64,000 bases of DNA from Triatoma infestans (taxonomy: Eukaryota; Arthropoda; Insecta; Hemiptera; Reduviidae). The stretch spans positions 1 to 64,000 of the forward strand of contig JAAEAF010002730.1 of the NCBI GenBank assembly GCA_011037195.1, in the 5' to 3' direction. The notes under the pieces were generated by a model. That model saw only the letters and a program-made list of their open reading frames with translations. It made no database searches and was not told the DNA's origin. This document shows, piece by piece, positions 43,227-54,458 of this stretch. The translations under genes were made by a program, and so were the position numbers. Numbering within the stretch: the stretch's first letter is position 1; each line of letters starts with the position of its first letter.

Positions 43227-43472
43227 ATGTATATTACTAGTTGTTGTGGTGGTTGGTTCCGCAGAGCTGGAAAGCATCAGAGACATTTTCCGTGGTAGCC
43301 TGCTTCGTTTTGTGGTCACTCTGGAGTGTGAAAACTAACTCTGCTCTGTGCAAGTCTGTGTTGTCACACTGTCTGAATAACGCATCCTGAAGATGGGCGA
43401 ACGCCCGAAACCAGTCGATGACCACAAAACGAAGCAGGCTACCACGGAAAATGTCTCTGATGTATATTACTA
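43227..43472. mobile_element. X-family foldback inserted in hAT
   Basis: Insert 43240-43459 lies between two copies of ATGTATATTACTA (43227-43239 and 43460-43472). A perfect 40-bp stem is formed by 43278-43317 (CAGAGACATTTTCCGTGGTA, GCCTGCTTCGTTTTGTGGTC) and 43420-43459. The left arm extends a further ~38 bp outward that has no partner here but does in the 1-153 copy, so the right end is trimmed. The ATG of the flanking repeat also fits the X end (CTCTGATG), so the true duplication may be 10 bp. Confidence 0.85.
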
Positions 43473-43502
43473 CATAACATAAGAGGCGATATTTAAATTT
43501 TA

Positions 43503-43827
<325 letters not shown>

Positions 43828-44394
43828 CTACTGTATCAGATTTGGTAGGAAGGTTAAACATGTTGCGCGCCAAGATCCAAATAAAAGATACTTAACAGTG
43901 CTGTCTATAGACTTGTGGAAAACTAGAGATTGTAGAAGTGAGACGGTAGAGAGTGAAGAAGTAGGGTTGCCGTGTTGCTGGGTACCACGGTTTATAGAGA
44001 ATACGGTCACCTAGTTCGTATTTTGTTTTTCACATTTTTGAACTTTCTCGCACCCCTGGAAATGCTCTCACGCACCCCTAGGGGTGCACGCACCACAGGT
44101 TTAGAACCACTGTTCTAGACTATGGTAGAGTGGTAAAGTCACATTGTGGTAGGAGAGTAAAGGGTAATGACACATTGTGATTGGCTGTATGATCTCAGTA
44201 TTATGAACTATTCTCGTTCTGTCTCCCGTCGTTGTATTTATATGGTTTCTCCCACTCTAATCCGAGAGAGTGGTCCTGGCATTTTGTGTGTGCGTGTGTG
44301 TGTCTCTCTCTCTACTATTACATCTAGTTGCCTTCAATTTAACATGAACGTTATAAAACGCTTTGTTGAGGCAAGCTTAACTTCTCCCTCCCCC

Positions 44395-45103
44395 TCAAAA
44401 CTTTCTTGTCAGTTTTCTCGAAAAAAAGTTCAAACAGAAGTGGTAGATCACCGTGTGTATAGTTCGTAAACAAAGTTTAATGAAAATCGTCGATGTTTTT
44501 GTGGTGAGAATCGCAAAAAACTGTTCAATAAACTCGCACCGCACTTCCAATCAAAACCGATTTTCTTCAAATTTAGAATTTAGGTAATATATTTAATTCT
44601 GATTAATATTATATGGATGATAGAATCGTATAATAAATTAAAATAGCTTCTTTAGAGGAAAGCATAACACCACTCCTCACTCAAACCTCCCTTTAAATGA
44701 ATTTACCCGGAGAAATGTTTCAAATAAGAGATGTAGTTAATATTACAAGTTAAAGAAAAAAAATCGTTTGAGTTGTTTATGAGAAAGTTTCAAAAAACTG
44801 AACACTTCACTTTAGTAAAAACGTGATATTTCCAGTTCAATTTTGTCCAAAAAAACTGATTATTGATCCCCCTAGTAGAACTTAAACAAAATATCAAATT
44901 TGAACTTTATCCGATTTTCTGTTTTTTTTAGTTATGGCGACCCACACACACGCACACACACACACACACACTCAGCAATTTCTAAAACCCACTTTTTCAA
45001 ACCCAGGGGACCTCAAATGACATGTATTTCCGGTGAAAACTCGGTATCGAAAATTTGACGCGATCGCAATACTTAATCCCAGCAGTAAGAGAAAGTAAAA
45101 AGA
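44395..45103 (-). mobile_element. R-family copy, tail-truncated
   Basis: Minus orientation: GAAATGTTTCAAATAAGAGA, CCGCACTTCCAATCAAAACC, (CA)n at 44,944-44,972, CAGGGGACCTCAAATGACAT, GCAATACTTAATCCCAGCAG and TAAGAGAAAGTAAAAAG head end. Only one monomer plus part of another. Confidence 0.7.
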
Positions 45104-45339
45104 GAATTAATTTGATTTGTATTTTATATGGGAGAAGTTTAAATTTTGTTAGTTTCTTTTATATAAATTGATTTTGTTAGTAATTTTTCTATTGGTAGTA
45201 GGAAATTAATTACGAATTCTATTAAAATTCATTTGTTTTCCATACGATTTTATTAAATAGTTCAACAAATAATGTCAACAATGAGAAGTTACCTTAAAGT
45301 AAGGTTAGTTCATTGTTGTTAGCAATAAAATGTTCGTTT

Positions 45340-45520
45340 GTTTTTCTCTAAAGTGCTATCATAGTTGATTATACAATTCTATCATCTAAACAAAATTAAT
45401 TAGAAATAAATAGATAGCCAAAATTACGAGTTTTAAGAAAATTAGTAAACCGGAAGTGCACTTTTACTGAACAGTTTTTTTTTTTTTCAGTTTTTGTTTC
45501 ATACCAGATTTTTTTTTTAC
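45340..45520 (+). repeat. R-family last monomer and tail
   Basis: TTTCTCTAAAGTGCTATCAT, ATTATACAATTCTATCATCT, AAACCGGAAGTGCACTTTTA, then TTTCATACCAGATTTTTT. The subterminal repeat is deleted. Confidence 0.75.
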
Positions 45521-46039
45521 TACATATTATGGCTTAATTAATTTGACTAAACAAAGATTTCACAAGATAAAATACATGATTTTGAAGTGGAAAATTTGTT
45601 GTACTAAACCCAGCTATGCAAGCAACATTGTTGTTAGGAGGAACATGGAGGAATGTCCTTTAAATATAGCAGAAATTATTCACAGAGACATGGGCTGGAA
45701 AACAACAGGCCAGCTTCTCAAATATCTCACTTCTCCACTTTCAGTAATCTGGTATATATTTAGATATATATATATATTTTATATAGACAATAATAATAAT
45801 ACATTAGATCACGTAACGTGTAATTTCCAGGGCTCTAACTTTGCTTCCATTTTGCTTCCACTAATTAGAGTAGAATATAAATTTATAATTAATCAATATG
45901 GGGTTTAATCTCTAGTATGTACACTTATTATTGTACATCAGTTTTGTGGATTATCATTTAAAATTATATTACTTATTGCAATCGTGTAAATTTTTAAATA
46001 TTAGTACTTACCGGAAATACACGTTTTGCGTTGGCTGAG

Positions 46040-46590
46040 CCGGTTAGTATTCCAAGATTAAAGATAATCGTTCTAGTTATTTTTGAGATAGTTCCAAAAA
46101 AAAAAAAAATTAAAAACCAATTTAGTAAAGGTGAACATTAAGGAAGCGAATAGCTATGTGGTTAGGTACTGGACTTCCAGGCGGAAGACCCGGGTTCGAG
46201 TCCAGCTTGCTACCTTAGATTTTTTTCTTCCAAGGAGACTCTACAGCTCACTGTCCGGTGATGGAAACAGGGTTGTATGTAGCGGTAGAACACTGTCCGG
46301 AGGCCGGCAGTGTACTGAGAAGCCTCCGGGCGCTAATGACCATAGATGTTGACGTGCTTTAAATTAAAAAAAAAAAATAAAGTTGGATTTCCGGTTAGCT
46401 GATTTTTTTTCAAATTTCGAATTCTAGCGATACTATATATTATTATATCTATTGTCTTATTACATCGAATATAGCGATGTAAAATAGATTATTGCATAGG
46501 TAAATGGTAGAACCATACATTGAACTGTAGTCTTACTTTAGAGGAAAGCTTTACGTTTATTCCCCCCCAGAATCTCCAAAAGAACAATTT
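46040..46590 (-). repeat. R-family copy split by SINE family 1
   Basis: Minus orientation: TTAAAGATAATCGTTCTAGT and CAATTTAGTAAAG, then the SINE, then AGTTGGATTTCCGGTTAGCT and TCAAATTTCGAATTCTAGCG. Ends diverged. Confidence 0.6.
46126..46385 (+). repeat. SINE family 1 with target duplication
   Basis: TAAAGGTG (46126-46133) and TAAAGTTG (46378-46385) flank the SINE (46134-46377). tRNA-like head with B box GGGTTCGAGTCC at 46,191-46,202 and a weaker A box TAGCTATGTGG; body TACAGCTCACTGTCCGGTGA, TGTCCGGAGGCCGGCAGTG; A-rich tail at 46,365. The head is close to those at 24.4 and 52.5 kb. Confidence 0.8.
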
Positions 46591-47303
46591 TTTACTTTCT
46601 CTTACTCCTAGTAAGAGGAAGTATTGTAATCGTGTCAAATTTTGGTTATCGAGTTTTCACCGAAAATATCCGTTTTGAGGTCCCCTATGGAAAGTGGTTT
46701 TTGGCAAATGGTGTGTGTGTGTGTGTGTGTGTGGTGTATGTGTGAACAGCATAGCTCAAAAACGAAAAACCGTAGAAAGTTAAAACTCGATATTCCGTTT
46801 AGATATCACCATGGGATCTGACAGTACGTTATCTGTCATAATTCCTCAAGCGGAAGTACCACTTTACTAGTTTTTTTTTACGTTTTTGCGATTTTCTCAA
46901 AAATGGCTCCGACGATATTCTTTAAACCTTGTATATCAACTACATATACAATGAACTACAACTTCTATTTGAAACATTTCTCCGGAAAAATTCATTTAAG
47001 GGCACTTTTAGGGGAGGGGTGGGGTTACAGCTTCCTCAAAATTGCTGAATTTATTAGAAATAAATTAATAATAATAATAATAATAATAATAATTTACAAA
47101 ATTAATTAGAAATAAATAGATGGCCAAAATTCCGAGTTTTAAGGAAAATAGTAAACCGGAAGTGCGCTTTTACTGAACAGTTTTTTTTTTAATTTTCGAC
47201 GAATTTCGTTAAATTTGGTACACAAACCATAACATTTATCAATTATAATTTTAGGGATAGAAGTAAGAGGAAGTTGTGTGAGTGTTTCACACCAGATTTT
47301 TGA
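46588..47303 (+). mobile_element. R-family copy with one monomer
   Basis: TTTTTTACTTTCTCTTACTC at 46,588 (identical to the family head repeat), (TG)n at 46,711-46,735, CACCATGGGATCTGACAGTA, CTCAAAAATGGCTCCGACGA at 46,897, an (AAT)n tract at 47,066-47,092 at a deletion junction, boundary AACCGGAAGTGCG at 47,154, tail TTGTGTGAGTGTTTCACACC at 47,273. Short array compared with the 25-kb copy. Confidence 0.85.
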
Positions 47304-47680
47304 TTATGTAAACAAGAAGTATAGAAAGTTTAATGACATTTTTGGAGCTATTTTTGAGAAAATCGAGAGAAAACTGAAACCAAATAAAGTTAAGTATAGT
47401 TACCCTTCTGGTTGAAGGATATCGCCCTAAACCAACGTGTCGGATACAATGTTAAGTAACTAAACGGAATAATCAAGCTTGGGATTCTCCTACGAGTTTT
47501 ACGTTTTTGAGATATTTTGTTCTTCTGACACACACACACAATCCATTCGCTTAAAATATTGTTTTCATACTCAAGGGACCTCAAAACATATATTTTGTGG
47601 TGAAAAGTTAATTTCGAAAATTTTTGCCACGATCGCCTTACTTGCTCTTTTATCCGTAATAAGAAGAGAAAGCAAAAATG
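47304..47680 (-). repeat. R-family head half, diverged
   Basis: Minus orientation: GAGCTATTTTTGAGAAAATC, AACTAAACGGAATAATCAAG, TTTACGTTTTTGAGATATTT, (CA)n at 47,528, CAAGGGACCTCAAAACATAT, then TAAGAAGAGAAAGCAAAAA. Arranged tail to head against the previous copy in opposite orientation. Confidence 0.65.
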
Positions 47681-47689
47681 TTAGGCAGT

Positions 47690-48465
47690 AGAAGTGATGT
47701 ATAAGTACGTATATTTATAAAAAATAAAAGGATAAAAAATGAGACAGCAGCGAATCAAGCAAGATTAGCAGAAAGCAGAAAGATATCTCTTCTTAGAATA
47801 GAAGTGTATACAGAGTTAGTTTTCTTTATCAGCACACTTTCTAATGTTCTAATGTTGCAAATAGTTTTGTAAAATAAAAATAATAAATCTTATATGAAAC
47901 ACCCACTCTCTCTCTCTCTCCTATTACACTTTGTGTAGTTCTAAATAAGTAATTTTCTAAAATCCTGGAATTACCAAATATATTTAAGTTGCTTTTTGTA
48001 TTAAAAACAGCTGGGGAACCCACACCAATAGTGCTTGGCACTTCAGAGAGCAGAGTGATGAGCCTCCATCCTTCGATACCTACTACAATCATTTTATCGG
48101 AAAAAAGTTTTGATCAGAAAATGAGATACATCTTCAAGTGCAACCAAGTTTAAAGAAAAGATCCTTAGTACAAAACCGCTGAATTGAGGTTATTAAGAAA
48201 ATCTATAAAAACATTAAGGATATTCGTAACTTCGGGGGCAAATAATTTGTTTTATACTTAAAATTTTAGCAACTTATTTATTTTTACTTATTATTTTTGA
48301 AGGTTACGAATAGAACCGAAAATTTCTTTGAAATAGCACTTTAGTGGGAAACATCATCACCCTTTCACTAGAACCCCTTGTAAAATAGAATTTCTTATTA
48401 CTTCAAACAAAAATATATTGACGAAATGTTTATATAGCAATGATGGCCAGAGGAGTTTTTTTAAA
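47690..48465. other. unassigned; R tail scrap at 47,884-47,960
   Basis: TCTTATATGAAACACCCACT followed by a (TC)n run resembles a minus-strand R tail. The remainder is unrecognised. Confidence 0.4.
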
Positions 48466-48631
48466 AAAAAAAAAAGAAATCTTTGTTGCTCTACGTTTCA
48501 GGTAACATTGGTGGTGCCCTTCTTCAGGAGCTCTGTAAAATTTATTAGAGAAAAGGTTCATTATTGTACAATATTAAAAATTTAAAAGAAAAATTAAATT
48601 TTAATAAAAGAAAAATTTAAAATAAGAAATA

Positions 48632-48867
48632 TTAACAGAACACATTGAGGGGCGGGTGTTGGTGTATTGGTTATGAGCATGGACTTGTAAGTGGGAGGAC
48701 CCCAGTTCGAGTCCAGCGTATAACTAAATTTTGTATTTGTTTAAAAAATGTTAATAGTAAAGTAGGTGCTTCCGCCCCCGTCCACGACACCTAATTTGGT
48801 AGTTGGACGTTAAGCCCGCCTGAAAAAATAGGCATTACTTTACTTTACTTTTAACAGAACACATTGA
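48632..48867 (+). repeat. SINE family 3 with 17-bp perfect duplication
   Basis: TTAACAGAACACATTGA at 48632-48648 and 48851-48867. The SINE (48649-48850) has a tRNA-like head with GTGTTGGTGTATTGG (A-box region) and CCAGTTCGAGTCCAGC (B box), a body AAGTAGGTGCTTCCGC, GTCCACGACACCTAATTTGG, GTTAAGCCCGCCTGAAAAAA, and a short TTACTTTACTT end rather than poly-A. A second 3' fragment is at 13,069. The perfect duplication indicates recent insertion. Confidence 0.9.
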
Positions 48868-49154
48868 ACATAAGATATTAAAAACAAGAAATTATAACAC
48901 AGAAGTGACAGTTTAATTAAATGAAATGATATAAACAATAAGAGAAAATAAAAAAGATAAAGATACTTTTATGGTAGGAGAGGAGTGTACGTTGAGAACG
49001 TTGTTGTTAAAAGGTGGAAGGGATAAGAAAAATGTTTACAGTGAGACGCGGCAATTTCAAATTTGGAAGAACAAATTACTGGCGAGTGTCTTTGTTTAGC
49101 GTTGAAAAATATTATTATAAGTTGAAGTTATGATTTCTTTACCTTTTTACTTTT

Positions 49155-49500
49155 TTAAAATTGATAAGAGTTCGAATAGAGGTGAATTTGTAAGGATTCG
49201 GATAGAAGACGTTTTGAATGGTTGGGGTAAAAGTGGTGATTAAAATCGATGGTATGATTAAATGTCAAAACATGTTTAGAGAGAACAGTGCTGTCAATTT
49301 TTTTTTGTTAATAATGTCTAGTTAATGTTGTCTTCAGTCTTTTATGTAAAAACTGTTTGGATTCACCTATGTAGCAAACAGGTGAATTGGGTGTAATACA
49401 TTAAAATTTGTATACCGTATGTGTTTTGTTATGTTTTTCAATAGGGTGTTTAATTTTTCAGAAGAATTTATTTAGTTTGTTGTTGGGGGGGAGAAGCCTG
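49155..49500 (-). pseudogene. GIY-YIG endonuclease of a Penelope-like element
   Basis: Reads in one continuous frame with a few stops and no frameshift: NNKLNKFF, stop, KIKHPIEKHNKTHTVYKF (VY of the GIY half), stop, CITPNSPVCYIGESKQFLHK (YIG half, with the two Cys of the insect-type CCHH-like arrangement), RLKTTLTRHY, stop, then DSTVLSKHVLTFNHTIDFNH and SKRLLSESLQIHLYSNS. HVL...HTIDF and RL..ES..I match the C-terminal half of PLE endonucleases, including the glutamate in ESL. At most three nonsense codons separate it from an open frame, surprisingly good preservation. Confidence 0.75.
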
Positions 49501-49559
49501 TTTCGAATCCTTTTTTTTTTTTAAACCATTTTAAAAATGATTGACCTCTTTATGCTTAG

Positions 49560-49890
49560 TTATTTTACCAAACATGACAAATCTTTCTGGTTCGTTCTCG
49601 AGAAAAATTGAGGAAAACGAAACAAAACAAAAAAATAGTTCAGGAAATTCACACTAAACGGTATTCACACCAAGTTTGAGCTTTATGATATTTTTCGTTA
49701 TTTCAGGCATTTTGTTCACACCAGACAAACACACACACAGAGTTACAGGGGGCGCATGAGAGCAAGAGAAAAGAGTGACCAAAAAAATATGTAATTCGCA
49801 TTCTCAGGCTACTTCAAAACAAGTATCATAAGTGGAAATCAATTTCGGAAATCTGATTGAATAAGATTGCAATACTTAGTAATATAGTTA
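49560..49890 (-). repeat. R-family head half, strongly diverged
   Basis: GTTCTCGAGAAAAATTGAGG, TTCACACCAAGTTTGAGCTT, TTCGTTATTTCAGGCATTTT, (CA)n, TAAGTGGAAATCAATTTCGG, AATACTTAGTAA. Weak but in the right order. Confidence 0.45.
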
Positions 49891-52130
49891 ATTAAAAAAA
49901 AATTTAATCCTGCTTTTAATCCCGGTTGAAATCTATCAAGAGTTGAATATCTATTTCAGGAAATGATCAGCAATTACTTTTGGACCAAAAAATAATTCTA
50001 AATTATTTTGAAATTAGGCCGCTGTCTGCCACTGTTGTTGATTAATGATCTTGATATATCGCGATATTGAGTTTCATTTTACGTCTGGGAGGCATTGCAT
50101 TTATTATAAAGTACATTTCACTAGAGAAATATTCAGATAGTAAAATTTACTAATGTACAAAATGTCTAAAGAATAAGTCATTAATTTTACACTTTATTTA
50201 GGTAATTAATTGTAGTAAAATATGGTTGCTAAACACCTCCTTCCTGGAGAGAGATTATCGACAAGTTGGGTTAAAGATAGTCTGACAAAATAGTATTAGT
50301 TTGAATTATTAATGAGCATATTTTATTTAAATAATTTTCTTCTTACATTTTAATAAACAAATAAAAACTTTGATATTTTTCGTTGTTATAAAACCACTGT
50401 AATTACCCACTTGTCCATTTAATATTTTACGTTTTCATGACTCTTATATAGAAATATATAGATAAATAACAGAATTACTTTCCAAGGCCCTCTATTTCAT
50501 GACCCTGAAATTTGTATTTGTTGATGTCATTGTTGGGGTGAATGTGTTTGGTATATAGGAGGGTAGCCTAACACGCAACTCAGTTCTTAATACCATTTAG
50601 TTAGACCATCTGCCGCTAGATTGTTCCACTTACTAGACTTATAGATATATGAACTTTACATTTTTTTTTCAGGTTTTTGAAAAGTTTGGTTAAAAATATT
50701 TGTTATAATATAATAAAAGTAATGATTATCAATTGGTATTGTACTTATCTTTATTTGCGCTGCTTTCTGAGTAGAGCATTTTTACAGTGAGATATTGTCG
50801 TTTTATTGGATTGAGTTTTTTTTTTTTTTTTAAAAGATAGATAACAATAGATGGTTGAAATGACATAATTTTTTATGAGAAAAAAAATTTTATCATTAAT
50901 TTCAGCCAAAACAATAAAACTTTTTAGTTCTTGATTACTATTAAGATTATTGAATTTGAATGCTTTTATTCCAAACATTTTTATTGCCTGAATATTACGC
51001 TTGATTTCTTTTGTTTTGTTTTTTTTTATTTAATTTTAAAATATTAATTTTTATAACTTTAATTAATATTAATAATTTCATATTTAATCTTGATAAAAGT
51101 TACAAAAAAACTTGCATAATATGAGTTTATATAATTAAGTTTTTGCGGTTAAGAGAAAAGAATAGGTTATTAGCTAGTTTTTAGGGCTAAATGATGTCTA
51201 TTTAAGCATATAAAGAAGGCTATATTGCTTTGCAGTATTAAGAACAATAATTGAACTAAACCAATTGTATGTGTCCTGGTTTTTTAACGTATGTATCTTT
51301 GATATTTTAAAACTATTAAAAACGTGATATTCATTTGTTTAATATCCTTATTTTTTTTACTTTCTTTAATTTTTGTCGCATCATAAGTTCTTTTCTATTT
51401 GTGGAATATTTTTTTAATCCTTATCTGAATTTGTGGACTTGTTATAAGTTTCTTCAAGCAGGAAGTAATTTGAAATTGAGAGATTTACAATTGCAGAAGT
51501 TATTATTATTAATTTATTTAATTAATTAAACCATGACAATTAGCCGTATTGGCATTTTCTAACTTCAAATTTCCTTAATTTTTAGTATTTGTTAGGCTTG
51601 GAAGAAATTTCCCTTTAAATAAGAACAAATTTATTTATATTGTCAATAGTAAAATTGTATAAACTTCAATTTTTCGAAGTGATCCAACCATCGATAACCT
51701 AGATTTTTGTCTGTCTCTCTGCTTGTTTGTGTGACTGACGCTAAATCTGCAGGAATTCTTGAAACTTAAGTAAATAGATGAAAACCTAGTTATTTTTGGG
51801 AACGAGGTGTGGATTGTTATTAACGAGACTGTACGCAAGATAGATTGGAAAGAGCTAAGTTGGAATAGATACCGAAAGAAAGCATACATCCTTAATATTT
51901 TGTGTATGCAAGCTCTTTCGTAAACCCTCAAGACTTCTCTTTTGTTTAAAGGAGAATTGTAGCAGGTCATTTCGATAATAATCTTTCAGGCAACTAGGAA
52001 ATCCAATAAAATTAGCTATATTTTATTGCGTAACGCCGGTTGACCAATTTGTCCACGAGAAAGCGCAGAAGAAAAATGAGGTTTTAACAAAAAATATTTT
52101 GCTGTATCTCTATCTAGAGAAATATCTACA
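49890..52130. other. AT-rich, nothing recognised
   Basis: More than 2 kb with no family or motif I can name. Open frames at 50751-50978, 51335-51529 and 51635-51970 are low-complexity or unrecognised. AGACCATCTGCCGCTAGATT at 50,613 shares a short CGCTAGAT word with 53,711, not enough to call a repeat. Confidence 0.5.
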
Positions 52131-52222
52131 CAGTCCTTCGGTGGGGCTCGAACCTACAACACTATTTCAATAGATGCCGAGAGAGAGCATAGGTTAACTA
52201 ACCGCTAAAGCCTGATAAAACA
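52130..52222 (-). repeat. tRNA-like SINE head
   Basis: Minus strand: TTTAGCGGTTAGTTAACC (A-box-like) and GTAGGTTCGAGCCCCACC (good B box) about 40 nt apart. The segment then runs into non-matching DNA. It resembles a tRNA-derived SINE head, distinct from families 1-3, or an old tRNA pseudogene. Confidence 0.5.
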
Positions 52223-52274
52223 TCGATCGGTGAAAAATTATGTATCATTGCTGTGATAAAAATCGGAGCAAACA

Positions 52275-52512
52275 ATATTATTGAAATAGCATTCGCCTTT
52301 GGTGCTAAAATTTAGGGTTCGTTTTACACGTGAGAGTAAAGTTGGTGTTGTCCCGGCCAGCATCGTGAGTAAGCTGCAGTTAGTAGCGCACGTAGCTAAC
52401 GAAGGTCAGAACTAAACGGTGAGGGAACTGCGGTGTGCTAACCACCCGTCCCCTTATATATCATCGCCTGGCAAGCCTTGGCCTTTTATGGCCTGTTGCA
52501 CCATTGGCATTT
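52275..52512 (+). repeat. SINE family 2
   Basis: Shares with 11,388-11,625 the segments CAGTTAGTAGCGC, AACGAAGGTCAGAACTAAAC, TGAGGGAACTGCGG, CGCCTGGCAAGCCTTGG and GCACCATTGGC. B box degraded (GGGTTCGTTTTAC). It is followed within a few bases by a family 1 SINE. Confidence 0.75.
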
Positions 52513-52514
52513 TT

Positions 52515-52732
52515 AGGGAAAGGATTAGCTCAATGGTAGCGCACTGGACTAGAAACGCGGTGATCCCGCCGTATTACCCTCAGATTTTCTCTTCTTACAA
52601 GACGCTACAGCTCACCATCCGGTGATAGACAGTGCTATCTGTAATGAGAGAACACTGGACAGTGCAAAGAGAGGGGTTCGGGCGCAAATGACCTGTTGAT
52701 GCGCCTTAAATCAATAAAAAAAAAAAAATTAT
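52515..52732 (+). repeat. SINE family 1
   Basis: AAAGGATTAGCTCAATGGTA (A box), CTACAGCTCACCATCCGGTG, TCTGTAATGAGAGAACACTG, TTCGGGCGCAAATGACCTGT, TTGATGCGCCTTAAATCA and a poly-A tail. The B box is lost (CGCGGTGATCCCGCCG in its place), so Pol III promotion is unlikely. Confidence 0.8.
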
Positions 52733-52734
52733 TA

Positions 52735-53525
52735 TTTTTTTTTTTTTTTACTAACTTTCCGATAGCTGTAATTCTAAAGAAGTTATTATAGAAAATAATA
52801 TACCAGAATATGGCAAAGTTATTTTTACAAAAACTTATAAACACTGACCGGAATGGAGGTAGAAATTTATGGCTTTTATCTGTGATTGCTCCTTTTCTCC
52901 ATTCTTATTGTGTGGGATATTCTTCTATTTTAAGGATCTAGTTCAGCAATTTTGTGTTTTCTAGACCAAAACCAAATCAAAATTAAGGGAAAAATTGGCA
53001 TGTTCTGAGTGAGAGCCACAATCTCAGGTATAGTCCAGCATTGTAGCCCCACTTATCTATTCAAAAATCTAGGGCTTGATTGAATCTTTGGAAAGCTCTG
53101 AGATTGAATATAAAAAAAAATTTTTAAATTAAAAAGAACATCTACATGCCATTGTCCATCATAAATTATTATTAAATGAATAAAAGTATTATTAAATGAA
53201 TAAGCGATGTTTTTTCATAGCTACTTTAAAATAGTTCTTTCTTTAAATAGCATCCCTTATTGCTTGTATTATATGCATCATGTGCAAAGATCTCGTAGTA
53301 CTTGACCCAATTTTGTTATAGTACTTTTCATAATATGCATGTTTTAAAGAGCTTTTATGTTAATCTCTTAGTGGGTTTTCTCTCCCACTTAATGGGTTTT
53401 TTAAGTGGAAAGCACAAGATAGAAAACTCTTTTTCTTCTCATTGCCTCGTCTCCTTTCTCTTTTTTTTTTATGCGTACAAAAAGAAGAGTACACCTTAGA
53501 TTTTTATTAAATTATAATTTCTTTT
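52735..53525. other. nothing recognised
   Basis: AT-rich with T-runs and no supported feature. Confidence 0.5.
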
Positions 53526-53526
53526 T

Positions 53527-53601
53527 ATCAGTTACTTTAATTATATTAATTATCAGTTACTTTAATTATATTAATTATCAGTTACTTTAATTTAAATTTA
53601 T
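53527..53601 (+). repeat. tandem repeat, 25-bp unit x2.7
   Basis: Unit TTATCAGTTACTTTAATTAT plus ATTAA, two perfect copies and a partial third. Near-identity of the units indicates recent slippage or duplication. Confidence 0.9.
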
Positions 53602-54455
53602 TGTAATAAATATTAAATATTACATTGATTTTGTTGATAATTACACTAGTTAAGTAAGGAGAAGACTGCTAGGTAGCAGAACTGTAGGTGCAGTGTTTCC
53701 CAGGTTGACCGCTAGATAGCAGAAGAAGTTATAAATCTTGTCTTGGTCTTTCCTTGTTCAGATTCAGATTAGTTATTTGAAATTGAAGTTGGATTACTCT
53801 TACATATTCCAGTTATAATTGCAAATTATTTTGTTTAGTGCTATTTTTATTTAGTGTTATTGTTAATAGATAACATTATTAATACTATGTTACAAAAAAA
53901 ATTCTTTTACTACAAAATTTCTTTATGGCCCATAAATTAATATTGTAAAAAAGAAATTACAATAATTCCTCTCATTAGAGGATAAAGAGAAAGTAAAAAA
54001 GAAGCGGAAAGACATAAAACTACGTTTTTGTTATTTAAACCCACTTGAAATTTGATTTTTTTTTTTGTTACAACAGAATGTGCCCCAATGACACAATACA
54101 CAATATAATAGATTTTTCCACAAGCACTTTATATAATTATCACAAACAAAAAAACGAAATTTAAAATCTCCCACGCACAGGTTATATTCTTCCAGATAGC
54201 AGCACAATGTACTTGTTTTGGTTCTTCCTTACTACCAACAGATGGCACTACTTCCTTAAGTAGCCGGGAATTTAACTGTGTTCAAACTTCGTATGAATTA
54301 TTTTTATTATTATTATTTCCGAATATAATATTACAAAAGATGCAAGGGTTGTGAAAGAGGATTGCAATTTTGTTTGGATTTTTAAAAGGGCTTGAAATTA
54401 AATTAATTATTTTTGAACAGATATCAAATCTGGTCAATTTCAATACTTCCTAAAA
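53602..54455. other. unassigned; R head scrap at 53,962-54,000
   Basis: CAATAATTCCTCTCATTAGA, then GAGAAAGTAAAAAAG is a minus-strand R head end. Around 53,690-53,760 a block (GGTTGACCGCTAGATAGCAG, TTATAAATCTTGTCTTGG) of lower AT content could be LTR-derived, but no ends were found. Confidence 0.4.
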
Positions 54456-54458
54456 CCA

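Larger units (their letters stand above)
48470..49505 (-). mobile_element. Penelope-like element relic, hosting a SINE
   Basis: Minus strand: degenerate GIY-YIG endonuclease coding region (49,155-49,500), a 3' region, and near its end CTCCTGAAGAAGGGCACC ... TGTTACCTGAAACGTAGAG (inverse complement of 48,490-48,527), a CTGAAGAAG...GAAACGT block characteristic of Penelope-like termini. A SINE with perfect duplication sits in the 3' region. The reverse transcriptase is not found upstream, so it is truncated. Confidence 0.7.

Noticed and set aside
45543..45908. 121-codon open frame on the plus strand
   Set aside because: No motif; the second half reads a TA/AAT microsatellite. Upstream is an R tail, not a promoter.
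46903..47109. R monomer open frame (MAPTIFFKP..., also seen at 61,565-61,786)
   Set aside because: Similar peptides recur because the DNA repeat is shared. The frame is not kept between copies and ends at different points, so there is no sign of protein selection.
51635..51970. 111-codon minus-strand frame
   Set aside because: No recognisable domain, no neighbours to support it, and composition typical of chance frames.
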